Position numbers and translations under genes: made by a program. A DNA stretch of 64,000 bases. It comes from Mycobacterium shinjukuense. GTDB lineage: Bacteria; Actinomycetota; Actinomycetes; Mycobacteriales; Mycobacteriaceae. Where the stretch lies: contig NZ_AP022575.1 of NCBI RefSeq assembly GCF_010730055.1, forward strand, positions 2,542,001-2,606,000, given 5' to 3'. The stretch's first letter is position 1, and every line of letters begins with the position of its first letter. Under the pieces are notes generated by a model. It had not been told where the DNA came from and did not search any database. It saw nothing but the letters and a program-made list of their open reading frames with translations. This document shows, piece after piece, positions 41,271-52,137 of the stretch.

Positions 41271-41605
41271 CCGGCGTTTATGGCCGCCCAACCGCTGCTG
41301 AACTCGTGGCCGCCGTCGCCGAGTTCCTGGAGGGCGAGATCCGGGCGGCCACCACCGGTCAGGTCAATTTTCACGCCCGAGTCGCCGGCAACGCACTGCG
41401 CATGGTCGAACGCGAACTGCTCAGCCCCGGCGACGCCGAGGTCGGGGCGGCGCTGACCGACCTGGGCTTCGCCGACGAGGCCGCACTGGCCGCCGCGATC
41501 CGCGCCGGCGATCTGGACGCGCGCGGCGACGAGGTCATCGCCTGCCTGCGGACCCTGGTTCGGCATCGGTTGGCGGTTGCCCACCCCGGATACGACAGCG
41601 AATAG
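41267..41605 (+). CDS. Small DUF6285-type protein, LvaB-like by context
   Basis: The 112-residue protein (GRPTAAELVAAVAEFLEGEI, FHARVAGNALRMVERELL, LRTLVRHRLAVAHPGYDSE) matches the DUF6285 pattern. In Pseudomonas putida, LvaB is a protein of about 12 kDa needed by the LvaA kinase, encoded next to it; this gene sits in the same position, overlapping the kinase stop by 4 bp. The link to LvaB is by size and context only. It ends the operon and converges on the PPE gene with 58 bp between stops. Confidence 0.6.
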   Translation: MTGVYGRPTAAELVAAVAEFLEGEIRAATTGQVNFHARVAGNALRMVERELLSPGDAEVGAALTDLGFADEAALAAAIRAGDLDARGDEVIACLRTLVRHRLAVAHPGYDSE

Positions 41606-41663
41606 GAGTCAGCCACATGCCCGCGACGTGACGGTGTCGGCAAACACCGTCTGGGCGCGGCGG

Positions 41664-44600
41664 TCACGGCCGTGTGCCGGTGTTGAAAAACCCGGAGAGT
41701 CCGCTACCGATGTTCCCGAAGCCGGAAAGGAACCCCGACATCAAGCCGGCGCCCGTGTTCTGAAAACCGGAGATAGTGTCGCCGAAGTTGGCCAGCCCGG
41801 ACTCGAATCGCCCGAGGTTGAAAAAGCCCGAAAGGGCGCCTCCAGAGTTTCCGATGCCCGATCCGCCGCCGGTACCGCTGTTGAAGAATCCCGACGACGG
41901 TTGGCCGGTGGAGTTTCCGAAGCCAGTGGCGGAGGGAATGTTGATGACCGGGATATTGAACGGACCGACGCTGGCGCCGATACTTACGCTGATCGGTCCG
42001 GGGCCGACGTTCATGTTGATGGCGCTGATTGGCGTAATTGTGACTTCGGGAATCTTGATCGGGCCGATACCGGCCACGCTGCCGAGGGGTATCGAGACAT
42101 TGGGATCTGGGAACGGATCCGGAAGGGGAACCTTGAATTCCAGCGTCAGATCGGTGGGGAATGGCGGAACCGTCACTGCATCGACCGTAATTGCGGACAC
42201 AAAGCCCGTGATGGGCAAATTCAGCATGCCGCTCACGGTGATGTTCGCCGGAATTTCGGGCACCGTAAACGTGTAGGAGCCGCCGATGAGGCCCTGGTCG
42301 TCGCTTCTCCAGAAGAAGCCGTTATTTCGATTGCCGGCGATGAAAGCTCCGGTGTTGAGGTCCCCGCTGTTGGCGATGCCGGTGTTCATGTCTCCGGAGT
42401 TGAAGAAGCCGGTGTTGAGGTTGCCGGTGTTGTACGAGCCGGTGTTGAAGCTGCCCGTGTTGTAGGAGCCGGTGTTGGTCTGTCCGGTGTTGACGTTGCC
42501 GGTGTTGTAGCTTCCGGCGTTGCCGAAACCCGTGTTGCCCAGGCCGGAGTTGAACAAGCCGGTGTTGTTGTTGCCCGAGTTGCCGATGCCCCAGTTGCCG
42601 GTGCCCGAGTTGAACAAGCCGACGTTTCCGGTGCCCGAGTTGAACAACCCGACGTTTCCGCTGCCGGAGTTCCAGCCGCCGAACCCGGTCTGGTTGCTGC
42701 CGGTCAGTCCGATACCGATGTTGCCGTCACCGGTGTTGCCGAAGCCGATGTTTCCGCTGCCCGTGTTGCCCAGGCCGATGTTGAAGCTGCCGGCGTTGCC
42801 GAACCCGATGTTGTTGTAGACCGCGGTGAGGTCCGGGCCCGCGTTTCCGAAGCCGATGTTTCCGGCGCCTATGTTCCCGATGCCGACGTTGTAGCCGCCG
42901 AGATTCCCGAAGCCGACGTTTCCATCGCCGAAGTTTCCGCTGCCGAAGTTGAAGCTGCCGAGGTTGGCGTGGCCCACGTTTCCGAAGCCCGAGTTCGCCA
43001 TGCCCCAGCTAAAGAAGCTTGTCTTGTCTGGGCCTGCGGAGAAAAGGCCCGCGAGGTCACTACCGACGTTACCGGCCCCCGACACATACGCCGGTCCCAG
43101 GCCCATGGCCGTGTTTTGGAAACCCGAGATGGTGTTGCCGAAGTTCGCCAGCCCCGACTCAAACTGCCCGAGGTTGAAGAATCCCGAAATATTGGCGCCG
43201 GCGTTTCCAAAACCCGACCCGCCACCGGCACCGCTGTTGAAGAATCCCGATGACGGGGTGGCGGTTGAGTTCCCAAAGCCCGTCATGGGCCGGATGTCGA
43301 TGATCGGGATGTTGACCGGTCCGACGCTGCCGTTGATACCGATAGACAACTCCGTGGTTGGACCGCCCACGGTGATGTACAACGCAGGACCGTGAATCGT
43401 GACAGGTCCGAACAGAATGGGGCCGATCGTGCCCTTAAGGGCACCTCCAGTGTTCTCGATGTTCAGCGGAATCGGAGGAACTGTGAACGGTGGGACCGTG
43501 ATCGTGCCCATTTGGCCGTAGAAAGGTACATTCACGGGGATTCCAATGCCGATATCCAGGGGGATTTCGGGCATGGTGAGTGCGTAGGAGAAGCCGATGA
43601 GGCCCTGGTCGTCGCTTCTCCAGAAGAAGCCGTTATTGCGATTGCCGGCGATGAACGCGCCGGTGTTGAGGTCACCGCTGTTGGCGATGCCGGTGTTCAT
43701 GTCACCGGAGTTGACGAAGCCGGTGTTGAGGTTGCCGGTGTTGTACGAGCCGGTGTTGAAGCTGCCCGTGTTGAAGGAACCGGTGTTGGTCTGTCCGGTG
43801 TTGACGTTGCCGGTGTTATAGCTTCCGGCGTTGCCGAAACCCGTGTTGCCCAGGCCGGAGTTGAACAGGCCGGTGTTGTTGTTGCCCGAGTTGCCGATGC
43901 CCCAGTTGCCGGTGCCCGAGTTGAACAAGCCGACGTTTCCGGTGCCCGAGTTGAACAACCCGACGTTGCCGCTGCCGGAGTTCCAGCCGCCGAACCCGGT
44001 CTGGTTGCTGCCGGTCAGTCCGATACCGATGTTGCCGTCACCGGTGTTGCCGAAGCCGATGTTTCCGCTGCCCGTGTTGCCCAGGCCGATGTTGAAGCTG
44101 CCGGCGTTGCCGAACCCGATGTTGTTGTAGACCGCGCTGAGGTCCGGGCCCGCGTTTGCGAAGCCGATGTTTCCGGCGCCAATGTTCCCGACGCCGACGT
44201 TGTAGCCGCCGAGATTCCCGAAGCCCACGTTGAAATTGCCGACGTTGCCGAAGCCGAGGTTGCCGACGCCGGAGTTTGCCAAGCCCAGGTTAAGGATGCT
44301 CGCTCCGGTGCCCGCGGGCGCCGGGGTCGGCACGGTTGGGTTCGGGCCGCCCACCGGGCTGGGCAGGCTCGGTGGCGGCAGCTGGGTCAGCGGGGTCAGC
44401 GCCGAAACCGCCGACGACACCCCGGCGTGATAACCAAACATTGCGGCGACATCCTGTGCCCACATCTGTTCGTACGCGGCCTCAGCGGCCGAGATCGCCG
44501 GGGCGTTTTGACCGAACAGGTTCGAGCCGACCAGCGACACCAGCCGAGCGCGGTTGGCGGCGACCATCGCCGGATGTACGGTGGCGGCCCGCGCCCCCTC

Positions 44601-44897
44601 AAACGCGTCCGCCGCCGTCCGGACCAGCCCGGCCGCATGTTCGGCTTGCGCCGCCACCGCGCTCAACCATCCGGCGTAGCTGGCGGCCACCCGCAGCATG
44701 GCCGCCGACGCCACACCCTGCCATGACCCGCCCGCCAACCCCGAAGTCGCCCGTCCGAACATGCCCGCCGCCGAGTACAAGTCGACCGCCAGGGCGTCCC
44801 ACGCGGCGGCGGCCGCCACCAGCGACCGCGATCCCTCACCGGCATACAACTTCATCGAGTTGATCTCGGGCGGCAAGAGCACGAATTCGGACACCAT
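41664..44897 (-). CDS. PPE-MPTR protein with duplicated pentapeptide-repeat module
   Basis: The 1,077-residue protein begins MVSEFVLLPPEINSMKLYAG, a PPE domain of about 180 residues with GSWQG and NLFGQNAPAISAAEAAYEQMW. The rest is major polymorphic tandem repeats (NxGxGNxG, NTGxxNTG) twice interrupted by non-repeat beta-rich linkers (PEIPLDIGIGIPVNVPFYG..., PEIPANITVSGMLNLPITG...). Each linker is followed by a segment with GFGNSTxxPSSGFFNSGxGGGSG and FNLGxFESGLANFG. ESX-5 should export it to the outer membrane. The start ATG at 44895-44897 gives a clean PPE domain; the upstream in-frame part is not coding. Confidence 0.85.
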   Translation of the reverse strand: MVSEFVLLPPEINSMKLYAGEGSRSLVAAAAAWDALAVDLYSAAGMFGRATSGLAGGSWQGVASAAMLRVAASYAGWLSAVAAQAEHAAGLVRTAADAFEGARAATVHPAMVAANRARLVSLVGSNLFGQNAPAISAAEAAYEQMWAQDVAAMFGYHAGVSSAVSALTPLTQLPPPSLPSPVGGPNPTVPTPAPAGTGASILNLGLANSGVGNLGFGNVGNFNVGFGNLGGYNVGVGNIGAGNIGFANAGPDLSAVYNNIGFGNAGSFNIGLGNTGSGNIGFGNTGDGNIGIGLTGSNQTGFGGWNSGSGNVGLFNSGTGNVGLFNSGTGNWGIGNSGNNNTGLFNSGLGNTGFGNAGSYNTGNVNTGQTNTGSFNTGSFNTGSYNTGNLNTGFVNSGDMNTGIANSGDLNTGAFIAGNRNNGFFWRSDDQGLIGFSYALTMPEIPLDIGIGIPVNVPFYGQMGTITVPPFTVPPIPLNIENTGGALKGTIGPILFGPVTIHGPALYITVGGPTTELSIGINGSVGPVNIPIIDIRPMTGFGNSTATPSSGFFNSGAGGGSGFGNAGANISGFFNLGQFESGLANFGNTISGFQNTAMGLGPAYVSGAGNVGSDLAGLFSAGPDKTSFFSWGMANSGFGNVGHANLGSFNFGSGNFGDGNVGFGNLGGYNVGIGNIGAGNIGFGNAGPDLTAVYNNIGFGNAGSFNIGLGNTGSGNIGFGNTGDGNIGIGLTGSNQTGFGGWNSGSGNVGLFNSGTGNVGLFNSGTGNWGIGNSGNNNTGLFNSGLGNTGFGNAGSYNTGNVNTGQTNTGSYNTGSFNTGSYNTGNLNTGFFNSGDMNTGIANSGDLNTGAFIAGNRNNGFFWRSDDQGLIGGSYTFTVPEIPANITVSGMLNLPITGFVSAITVDAVTVPPFPTDLTLEFKVPLPDPFPDPNVSIPLGSVAGIGPIKIPEVTITPISAINMNVGPGPISVSIGASVGPFNIPVINIPSATGFGNSTGQPSSGFFNSGTGGGSGIGNSGGALSGFFNLGRFESGLANFGDTISGFQNTGAGLMSGFLSGFGNIGSGLSGFFNTGTRP
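42285..42909. repeat. MPTR duplication, copy A (C-terminal)
   Basis: About 625 bp inside the PPE gene that is repeated, nearly identical and with no gap, at 43596-44220. The offset is 1,311 bp (437 codons). Differences are scattered single bases, for example in the NTG and SDD segments. Confidence 0.85.
43596..44220. repeat. MPTR duplication, copy B (N-terminal)
   Basis: Partner of 42285-42909. The linkers that follow the two copies have diverged much more than the copies themselves, which suggests gene conversion keeps the MPTR parts alike. Confidence 0.85.
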
Positions 44898-45142
44898 CGC
44901 TACCGCTCCCCGCTTGACATTTCGACGTGGTCTTCCTCGGCCCGGAAAGCCCCAGGGTCCGCGCGCCGCGATGCGTGACCGCACGGCGGTGAACCGTTGC
45001 GAGCAACGCTCACGCAGGCAGCGCTGCCGCACGCACCAATGGGTCGGCAGGCTGATGTTCTTGGGCGCCAACGACGTTTAGGATCGCGACGGACAGCTGC
45101 CGGGGTCATGACATCTCCTCACGCATCGACCGAACGCGGATC

Positions 45143-45180
45143 AGACTAGGAATCAAGCGCCGGTATCTTCAACGAAACCG
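45143..45180 (-). promoter_or_regulatory. Shared promoter, copy 1 (probably for the PPE-MPTR gene)
   Basis: On the reverse strand: CGGTTTCG, then -35 TTGAAG (45167-45172), an 18-bp spacer and -10 TAGTCT (45143-45148). The inverted repeat GGTATC-N6-GAAACC (45162-45179) covers the -35 box. It is 246 bp before the PPE start. Outside this site the gap 44898-45261 holds no gene I can support. Confidence 0.65.
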
Positions 45181-45261
45181 CTTGTGAGCGGCGCAGATTA
45201 GCCAGGCGCACCGTGACTGGCGGCGACACGGTTCGAAGCCGCTGCGACGCCAGCCGATGAT

Positions 45262-46563
45262 TCAGCGACCTGGCAAACCGGGGACGCCCCAGGGTAGCCC
45301 GCCGTTGCCGCCAGCACCGGCGTTGCCTGGTGCACCGCCAGTGGCGGCTCCGCCGGCGCCGCCGTTACCGCCGTGACCGCCGATGCGCCACAGCAGATCC
45401 CATGGCAGCCCGATGCGACCGGTGTTGCCGTACAGCAGCCCGCCGTTGCCGCCGTCACCGCCCACGCCGCCGTCACCGCCGGAGTCTCCGACACCTCCGG
45501 CGCCGCCGGATCCGCCGGTCCCGCCGGTGCCGACGAACTGGACGCCGCCCCCGTCACCACCACCGCCGCCGTTGCCGCCGATGCCGTACTGCGCGCCGAT
45601 GCCGCCGTTGCCCCCGGCCCCGCCGACCCCGCCGCTGCCGAACAGGCCGCCAAGGCCGCCGTTGCCTCCGGCCCCGCCGGTACCGCCGTCATTGAATGCG
45701 TTGGCAAACGGGGCGCCACCGCCGTCGCCGCCGGACCCGCCGGCCCCGCCGGCACTGAACAGTCCGCCGTTGCCGCCGTTCCCGCCGGCGCCGCCGGCCG
45801 CGGCGGTTTGCAGTGGGCCTCCGCCGGGTGCGGTGTTCCCGCCGATGCCGCCGTGTCCCCCGGGCCCGCCGGGGCCGAACAACCACCCGCCGTTGCCCCC
45901 ATTCCCACCGGTACCGCCAGCCATGCCGGGAAGGCCGGCGAAGCTGTTCGCGCCGGCACCGCCGGCGCCACCGGCCCCGCCGGTGCCGAACAACCAGGCA
46001 TTGCCCCCGGCCCCGCCGGTTCCGGCGGCCGTGCCGGAATAGCTACTGGAGGCCCCGCCGGTACCGCCGGCTCCGCCGTTGCCGAACAACCCGGCGTTAC
46101 CGCCGCGGCCGCCGGCCTGACCGGGCGCACCGGCCGCGCCGTTGCCGCCGTTACCCCAGAGCCACCCGCCGTCACCGCCGGCCTGCCCGGGCGCGGCGCC
46201 GTGGGCGCCGTCGCCGATCAACCCGCGCCCGGTGAGCGCATTCGCGGGTGCGTTGACCGCATCGAGCAGACCCCGCTCGACGTTGGCCAGCTCGCTGGCG
46301 GCATACGAGTTCGCGGCGGCCCGCAGGGTGTGCACCAGCCGATCGTGAAACGTCGCCGCCTGCGCGCTGAGCTGCTGATAGCCGTCGGCGTAGGCGCCGA
46401 ACATCGCCGCAACCGCCGCCGACACCTGGTCAGCGCCCGGGGCCAACACCCCCGTCGTCGGAGCCGCGGCCGCCGCAGTGGCCGCCCGAAGCCCCGCCCC
46501 GATACCGGCCAAATCCGCAGCCGCCGCCGCCAACGCCTCCGGCGCCACCACCACAAACGACAT
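45262..46563 (-). CDS. PE_PGRS protein (433 aa)
   Basis: Residues 1-95 are a PE domain: MSFVVVAPEALAAAAADLAG, ADGYQQLSAQAATFHDRL, NSYAASELANVERGLL. The GRGLIGDGAHG linker follows, then Gly-Gly-X repeats (GGAGGTGG, GGNGGNGG) to the end, with no added C-terminal domain. PE_PGRS proteins are exported by ESX-5; repeat variation is thought to affect surface properties and immunity. The PE domain and promoter are nearly identical to those of the next PE_PGRS gene, so the two arose by recent tandem duplication. Confidence 0.85.
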   Translation of the reverse strand: MSFVVVAPEALAAAAADLAGIGAGLRAATAAAAAPTTGVLAPGADQVSAAVAAMFGAYADGYQQLSAQAATFHDRLVHTLRAAANSYAASELANVERGLLDAVNAPANALTGRGLIGDGAHGAAPGQAGGDGGWLWGNGGNGAAGAPGQAGGRGGNAGLFGNGGAGGTGGASSSYSGTAAGTGGAGGNAWLFGTGGAGGAGGAGANSFAGLPGMAGGTGGNGGNGGWLFGPGGPGGHGGIGGNTAPGGGPLQTAAAGGAGGNGGNGGLFSAGGAGGSGGDGGGAPFANAFNDGGTGGAGGNGGLGGLFGSGGVGGAGGNGGIGAQYGIGGNGGGGGDGGGVQFVGTGGTGGSGGAGGVGDSGGDGGVGGDGGNGGLLYGNTGRIGLPWDLLWRIGGHGGNGGAGGAATGGAPGNAGAGGNGGLPWGVPGLPGR

Positions 46564-46605
46564 CGCGCGTGCCCCCTGGCTGTTGATCCCGTCGTCGATA
46601 CCGCC

Positions 46606-46643
46606 ACGCTAGGAACCAGGCGCCGGTATCTTCAACGAAACCG
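46606..46643 (-). promoter_or_regulatory. Shared promoter, copy 2 (first PE_PGRS gene)
   Basis: Reverse strand -35 TTGAAG (46630-46635), 18-bp spacer, -10 TAGCGT (46606-46611), 43 bp before the start at 46563. The inverted repeat GGTATC-N6-GAAACC lies at 46625-46642. Confidence 0.7.
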
Positions 46644-46719
46644 GCTGGCAGCAGCGATGATTGAGCGAACCGGAGATGGGCGAACGCGCCCGTGCCGCTT
46701 GCGCCTGTCGGCCCGCCGG

Positions 46720-49629
<2,910 letters not shown>

Positions 49630-49674
49630 CGCGCGTCCCTCCTGGCCTGCGACCCGCCGTCATCCGATGCCGCC

Positions 49675-49712
49675 AGATTAGGAACCAGGCGCCGGTATCT
49701 TCAACGAAACCG
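49675..49712 (-). promoter_or_regulatory. Shared promoter, copy 3 (969-aa PE_PGRS gene)
   Basis: Reverse strand -35 TTGAAG (49699-49704), 18-bp spacer, -10 TAATCT (49675-49680), 46 bp before the start at 49629. The inverted repeat is at 49694-49711, in the gap shared with the divergent HxlR gene, which it could also control. Confidence 0.75.
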
Positions 49713-49761
49713 ACTGGCAGCAGCGATGATTGAACGACCCGGCCACTGGTAGGGCGCCTGG

Positions 49762-50265
49762 ATGATCATGGCGGAAGAGCCGCGAAAAGGCCGGCGGCGG
49801 TCGAGGCCCAGGCGTATGCTCAGCGCAGTCGAGCTGAAAGACAACGCTATGGGTAGGCAGGCAAAACCGAAGGCGTACGACATCATGGCGCCGACGTGTC
49901 CAAGTCGGGTGATCCTCAACAGGATCGGTGCTCGTTGGACGATTTTCGTGGTGGTCGCGCTCGCCGAGCGTCCCAAGCGCTTTGGCGAGTTGAAGACACA
50001 TATCCGTGGCATCACGTCCAAGGCGTTGACCGAGACGTTGCGCGCCATGGCACGCGACGGGCTCATCCAGCGCACCGAATATGAGGGTCAACCCCCCGCC
50101 GTCGAGTATGCGCTTACCGCGCTCGGGCGCTCGTTGCTGGTCCCGTTGGCCGCGGTTCGGCAGTGGGCCGAAAACCACGTGCCCGAAGTGCTGGACGCAA
50201 ACCTGCGTGCCGATGAAAGCGACTTTGCAGCCGACGTTTTCGTCGACGACACCATTTCCCCCTAA
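49762..50265 (+). CDS. HxlR-family winged-helix transcriptional regulator
   Basis: The core, residues about 45-140, is the HxlR winged helix: CPSRVILNRIGARWTIFVVVALAERPKRFGELKTHIRGITSKALTETLRAMARDGLIQRTEYEGQPPAVEYALTALG. The conserved Cys at the start of the core is a redox or ligand switch in several HxlR proteins. The N-terminus before it is basic (RKGRRRSRPRR); starts at ATG 49762, 49768, 49816 or 49849 are all possible and none has a strong ribosome site. It is a good candidate to bind the inverted repeats found in the four shared promoters around it. M. tuberculosis has a related gene (Rv3095) elsewhere in this region. Confidence 0.85.
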   Translation: MIMAEEPRKGRRRSRPRRMLSAVELKDNAMGRQAKPKAYDIMAPTCPSRVILNRIGARWTIFVVVALAERPKRFGELKTHIRGITSKALTETLRAMARDGLIQRTEYEGQPPAVEYALTALGRSLLVPLAAVRQWAENHVPEVLDANLRADESDFAADVFVDDTISP

Positions 50266-50302
50266 CCCCTGGCGACAAAGCCTAATCCTGGCTGCTCACA
50301 AG

Positions 50303-50340
50303 CGGTTTCGTTGAAGATACCCGCCTTGGCTTCCTACCCT
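50303..50340 (+). promoter_or_regulatory. Shared promoter, copy 4 (PuuE-like deacetylase operon)
   Basis: Forward strand -35 TTGAAG (50311-50316), 18-bp spacer, -10 TACCCT (50335-50340), 40 bp before the ATG at 50380. The inverted repeat GGTTTC-N6-GATACC is at 50304-50321. The 28 bases around it match copy 1 on the opposite strand except for one position. Confidence 0.75.
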
Positions 50341-50379
50341 GAGGCGCATCGTGTGACCATTCACCACAGAGAAGGAACC

Positions 50380-51285
50380 ATGTCGCAGCCAAACTCATTC
50401 TGGCCAAACGCCGCACGCCTGGCCGTCACGGTATCGATGCAGTTCGAGGCCGGCGGCCAACCCATCAGCGGCGCCGGCGGTCCCATCACCGAACCAATCC
50501 TGCAGGGCTATCCCGACCTGGGCCAAAACTCGTTCTACGAATACGGCGCCCGCGAGGGTGTGCCCCGGATCCTCGACCTGATGGACAAGCACGACATTAA
50601 GATGTCGTCGTTCATGATCGGCGACGCGGTGCGCCGCCATCCGCAGGTGGCCGCCGAAATCGTGCGGCGCGGTCACGAAGCCGGTGCCCACGGCCGCAGC
50701 TGGCAGCGCCAGTACCACCTCGATCGCGACGCCGAAAAAGTGTGGATCGCCGACAGCGTACAGGCGATCGAGGAAGTCACCGGCTTTCGGCCCGTCGGCT
50801 ACAACAACTATTGGATCCGGCCGAGCATCAACACGTTGGAGATCCTTCAGGAACTCGGATTCACCTACCATATCGACGATCTGTCCGCCGACGAGCCATT
50901 CCTGCAACGCATCAACGGCCAGCCGTTTGCCACCGTGCCCTATTCGGTGCACCTAAACGACATCGCCAGCTTCGACTTTCCCGGATTCTCGCCCGCCGAC
51001 TACGAACAACAACTCGTCGACGAGTTCGACCAACTCTACGAGGAGGGTGCACACCGGCGCCGGATGATGGTCATCGGTCTACACGAACGCCTTTCGGGCC
51101 ACGCGTCGCGGGTGCGGGTGCTCGACCGGGTGCTGACCCGGCTGCGCGAACACGACGACGTGTGGTGGGCGCGCAAGGACGAAATCGCGTCCTGGACATT
51201 GGCCAATCCGGATACCGCGGCTTGGGTAGACCGCGATCCGGCCCCAATCAGCGGATTGCCCGGCCGCAGCGGCGATGGCCGATGA
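50380..51285 (+). CDS. Polysaccharide-deacetylase-fold protein, PuuE/cyclic-imidase type
   Basis: The 301-residue protein has the NodB-like barrel (YGAREGVPRILDLMDKHDIKMSSFMIGDAVRRHP, AEIVRRGHEAGAHGRSW, TGFRPVGYNNYWIRPS, DRVLTRLREHDDVWWARKDEI). The usual catalytic TFDD is replaced by SMQFEAGG, and the second metal His of H-x3-H is missing, as in PuuE allantoinase and related imidases that do not act on chitin. The substrate is unknown. The ATG at 50380 follows GAAGGA. It overlaps the next start by 4 bp. Confidence 0.75.
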   Translation: MSQPNSFWPNAARLAVTVSMQFEAGGQPISGAGGPITEPILQGYPDLGQNSFYEYGAREGVPRILDLMDKHDIKMSSFMIGDAVRRHPQVAAEIVRRGHEAGAHGRSWQRQYHLDRDAEKVWIADSVQAIEEVTGFRPVGYNNYWIRPSINTLEILQELGFTYHIDDLSADEPFLQRINGQPFATVPYSVHLNDIASFDFPGFSPADYEQQLVDEFDQLYEEGAHRRRMMVIGLHERLSGHASRVRVLDRVLTRLREHDDVWWARKDEIASWTLANPDTAAWVDRDPAPISGLPGRSGDGR

Positions 51286-51602
51286 TCCAGCACGTGGTGT
51301 TGATCAACTTCCGTCACGGAGTTCCCGAGACGACGCGGCAGCAGTGCGTCGCACGACTTCGCGAGCTGGCCAACCTGATACCGGGACTGTCGAACTGGCG
51401 GGTCGGCACCAACCTGACCACCATGACCCGGGCCTGGGACCTGGCGCTGGTGGGTGAGTTCGACACCCTTGACGACATGACGGCCTACCGCGACCATCCG
51501 GCGCACCGCGACGCACAGGAGTTCGTCGACGCCTACGCCGCCGAGACGATCGGCGTCGACTTCGACCCGGTCACACCGGTCGACCGCCAGTTCGCCGGGT
51601 AG
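51282..51602 (+). CDS. Stress-responsive A/B barrel (Dabb) domain protein
   Basis: The 106-residue protein, MIQHVVLINFRHGVPETTRQ with later WRVGTNLTTMTRAWDLALVGEF and DDMTAYRDHPAHRDAQEFV, is a single Dabb/ferredoxin-like barrel. The family includes small aldolase- or cyclase-like proteins and many of unknown role. Its ATG overlaps the deacetylase stop as ATGA, so both are made together under the shared promoter. Confidence 0.8.
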   Translation: MIQHVVLINFRHGVPETTRQQCVARLRELANLIPGLSNWRVGTNLTTMTRAWDLALVGEFDTLDDMTAYRDHPAHRDAQEFVDAYAAETIGVDFDPVTPVDRQFAG

Positions 51603-51712
51603 GCACACGGCCACTTCCGATACCGGCTCGGTCTGCCCAGCGGGGTGGCGGCTTCCCCGAAACACCCGCCGCGTGGGAAAGGCTGCCGGTGCGGGCCAGT
51701 ACCATCTGCACC

Positions 51713-52114
51713 GTGTCCGCCTCCACTGCCCCGCTGCGGATCCTCGTCTACAGCGACAACGCCAACACCCGCCAACAGGTGATGCAGGCGCTGGGCAAAC
51801 GGCTGCACCCAGACCTGCCGGAGTTGACCTACGTGGAGGTGGCGACGGGGCCGATGGTGATACGGCAGATGGACCGGGGTGGCATCGACGTGGCCATCCT
51901 CGACGGGGAGGCGACACCGACTGGAGGCATGGGAATCGCCAAGCAGCTGAAAGACGAACTGAAGACGTGCCCGCCGATCGTGGTGCTCACCGGCCGCCCG
52001 GACGATGCCTGGCTGGCCAGTTGGTCGCGAGCCGAAGCCGCCGTGCCGCATCCCGTCGACCCCATCGCGCTGGGCCGCACGGTGCTCGGGCTGCTGCGCG
52101 CACCGGCTCGCTAG
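51713..52114 (+). CDS. Response-regulator-like single receiver protein (Rv3143-like)
   Basis: The 133-residue protein has a CheY-type receiver fold: RILVYSDNANTRQQVMQALG (first acidic pair reduced to SDN), DVAILDGEATPTGG with the likely phosphoacceptor Asp and IVVLTGRPDD. No output domain follows. It corresponds to Rv3143, which lies next to PPE52 and nuoA in M. tuberculosis. The start GTG at 51713 gives the same length; a GTG at 51689 is also possible. It converges on the PPE gene. Confidence 0.85.
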   Translation: MSASTAPLRILVYSDNANTRQQVMQALGKRLHPDLPELTYVEVATGPMVIRQMDRGGIDVAILDGEATPTGGMGIAKQLKDELKTCPPIVVLTGRPDDAWLASWSRAEAAVPHPVDPIALGRTVLGLLRAPAR

Positions 52115-52137
52115 CTTCGGCGAACGTGGGCGAGCGG

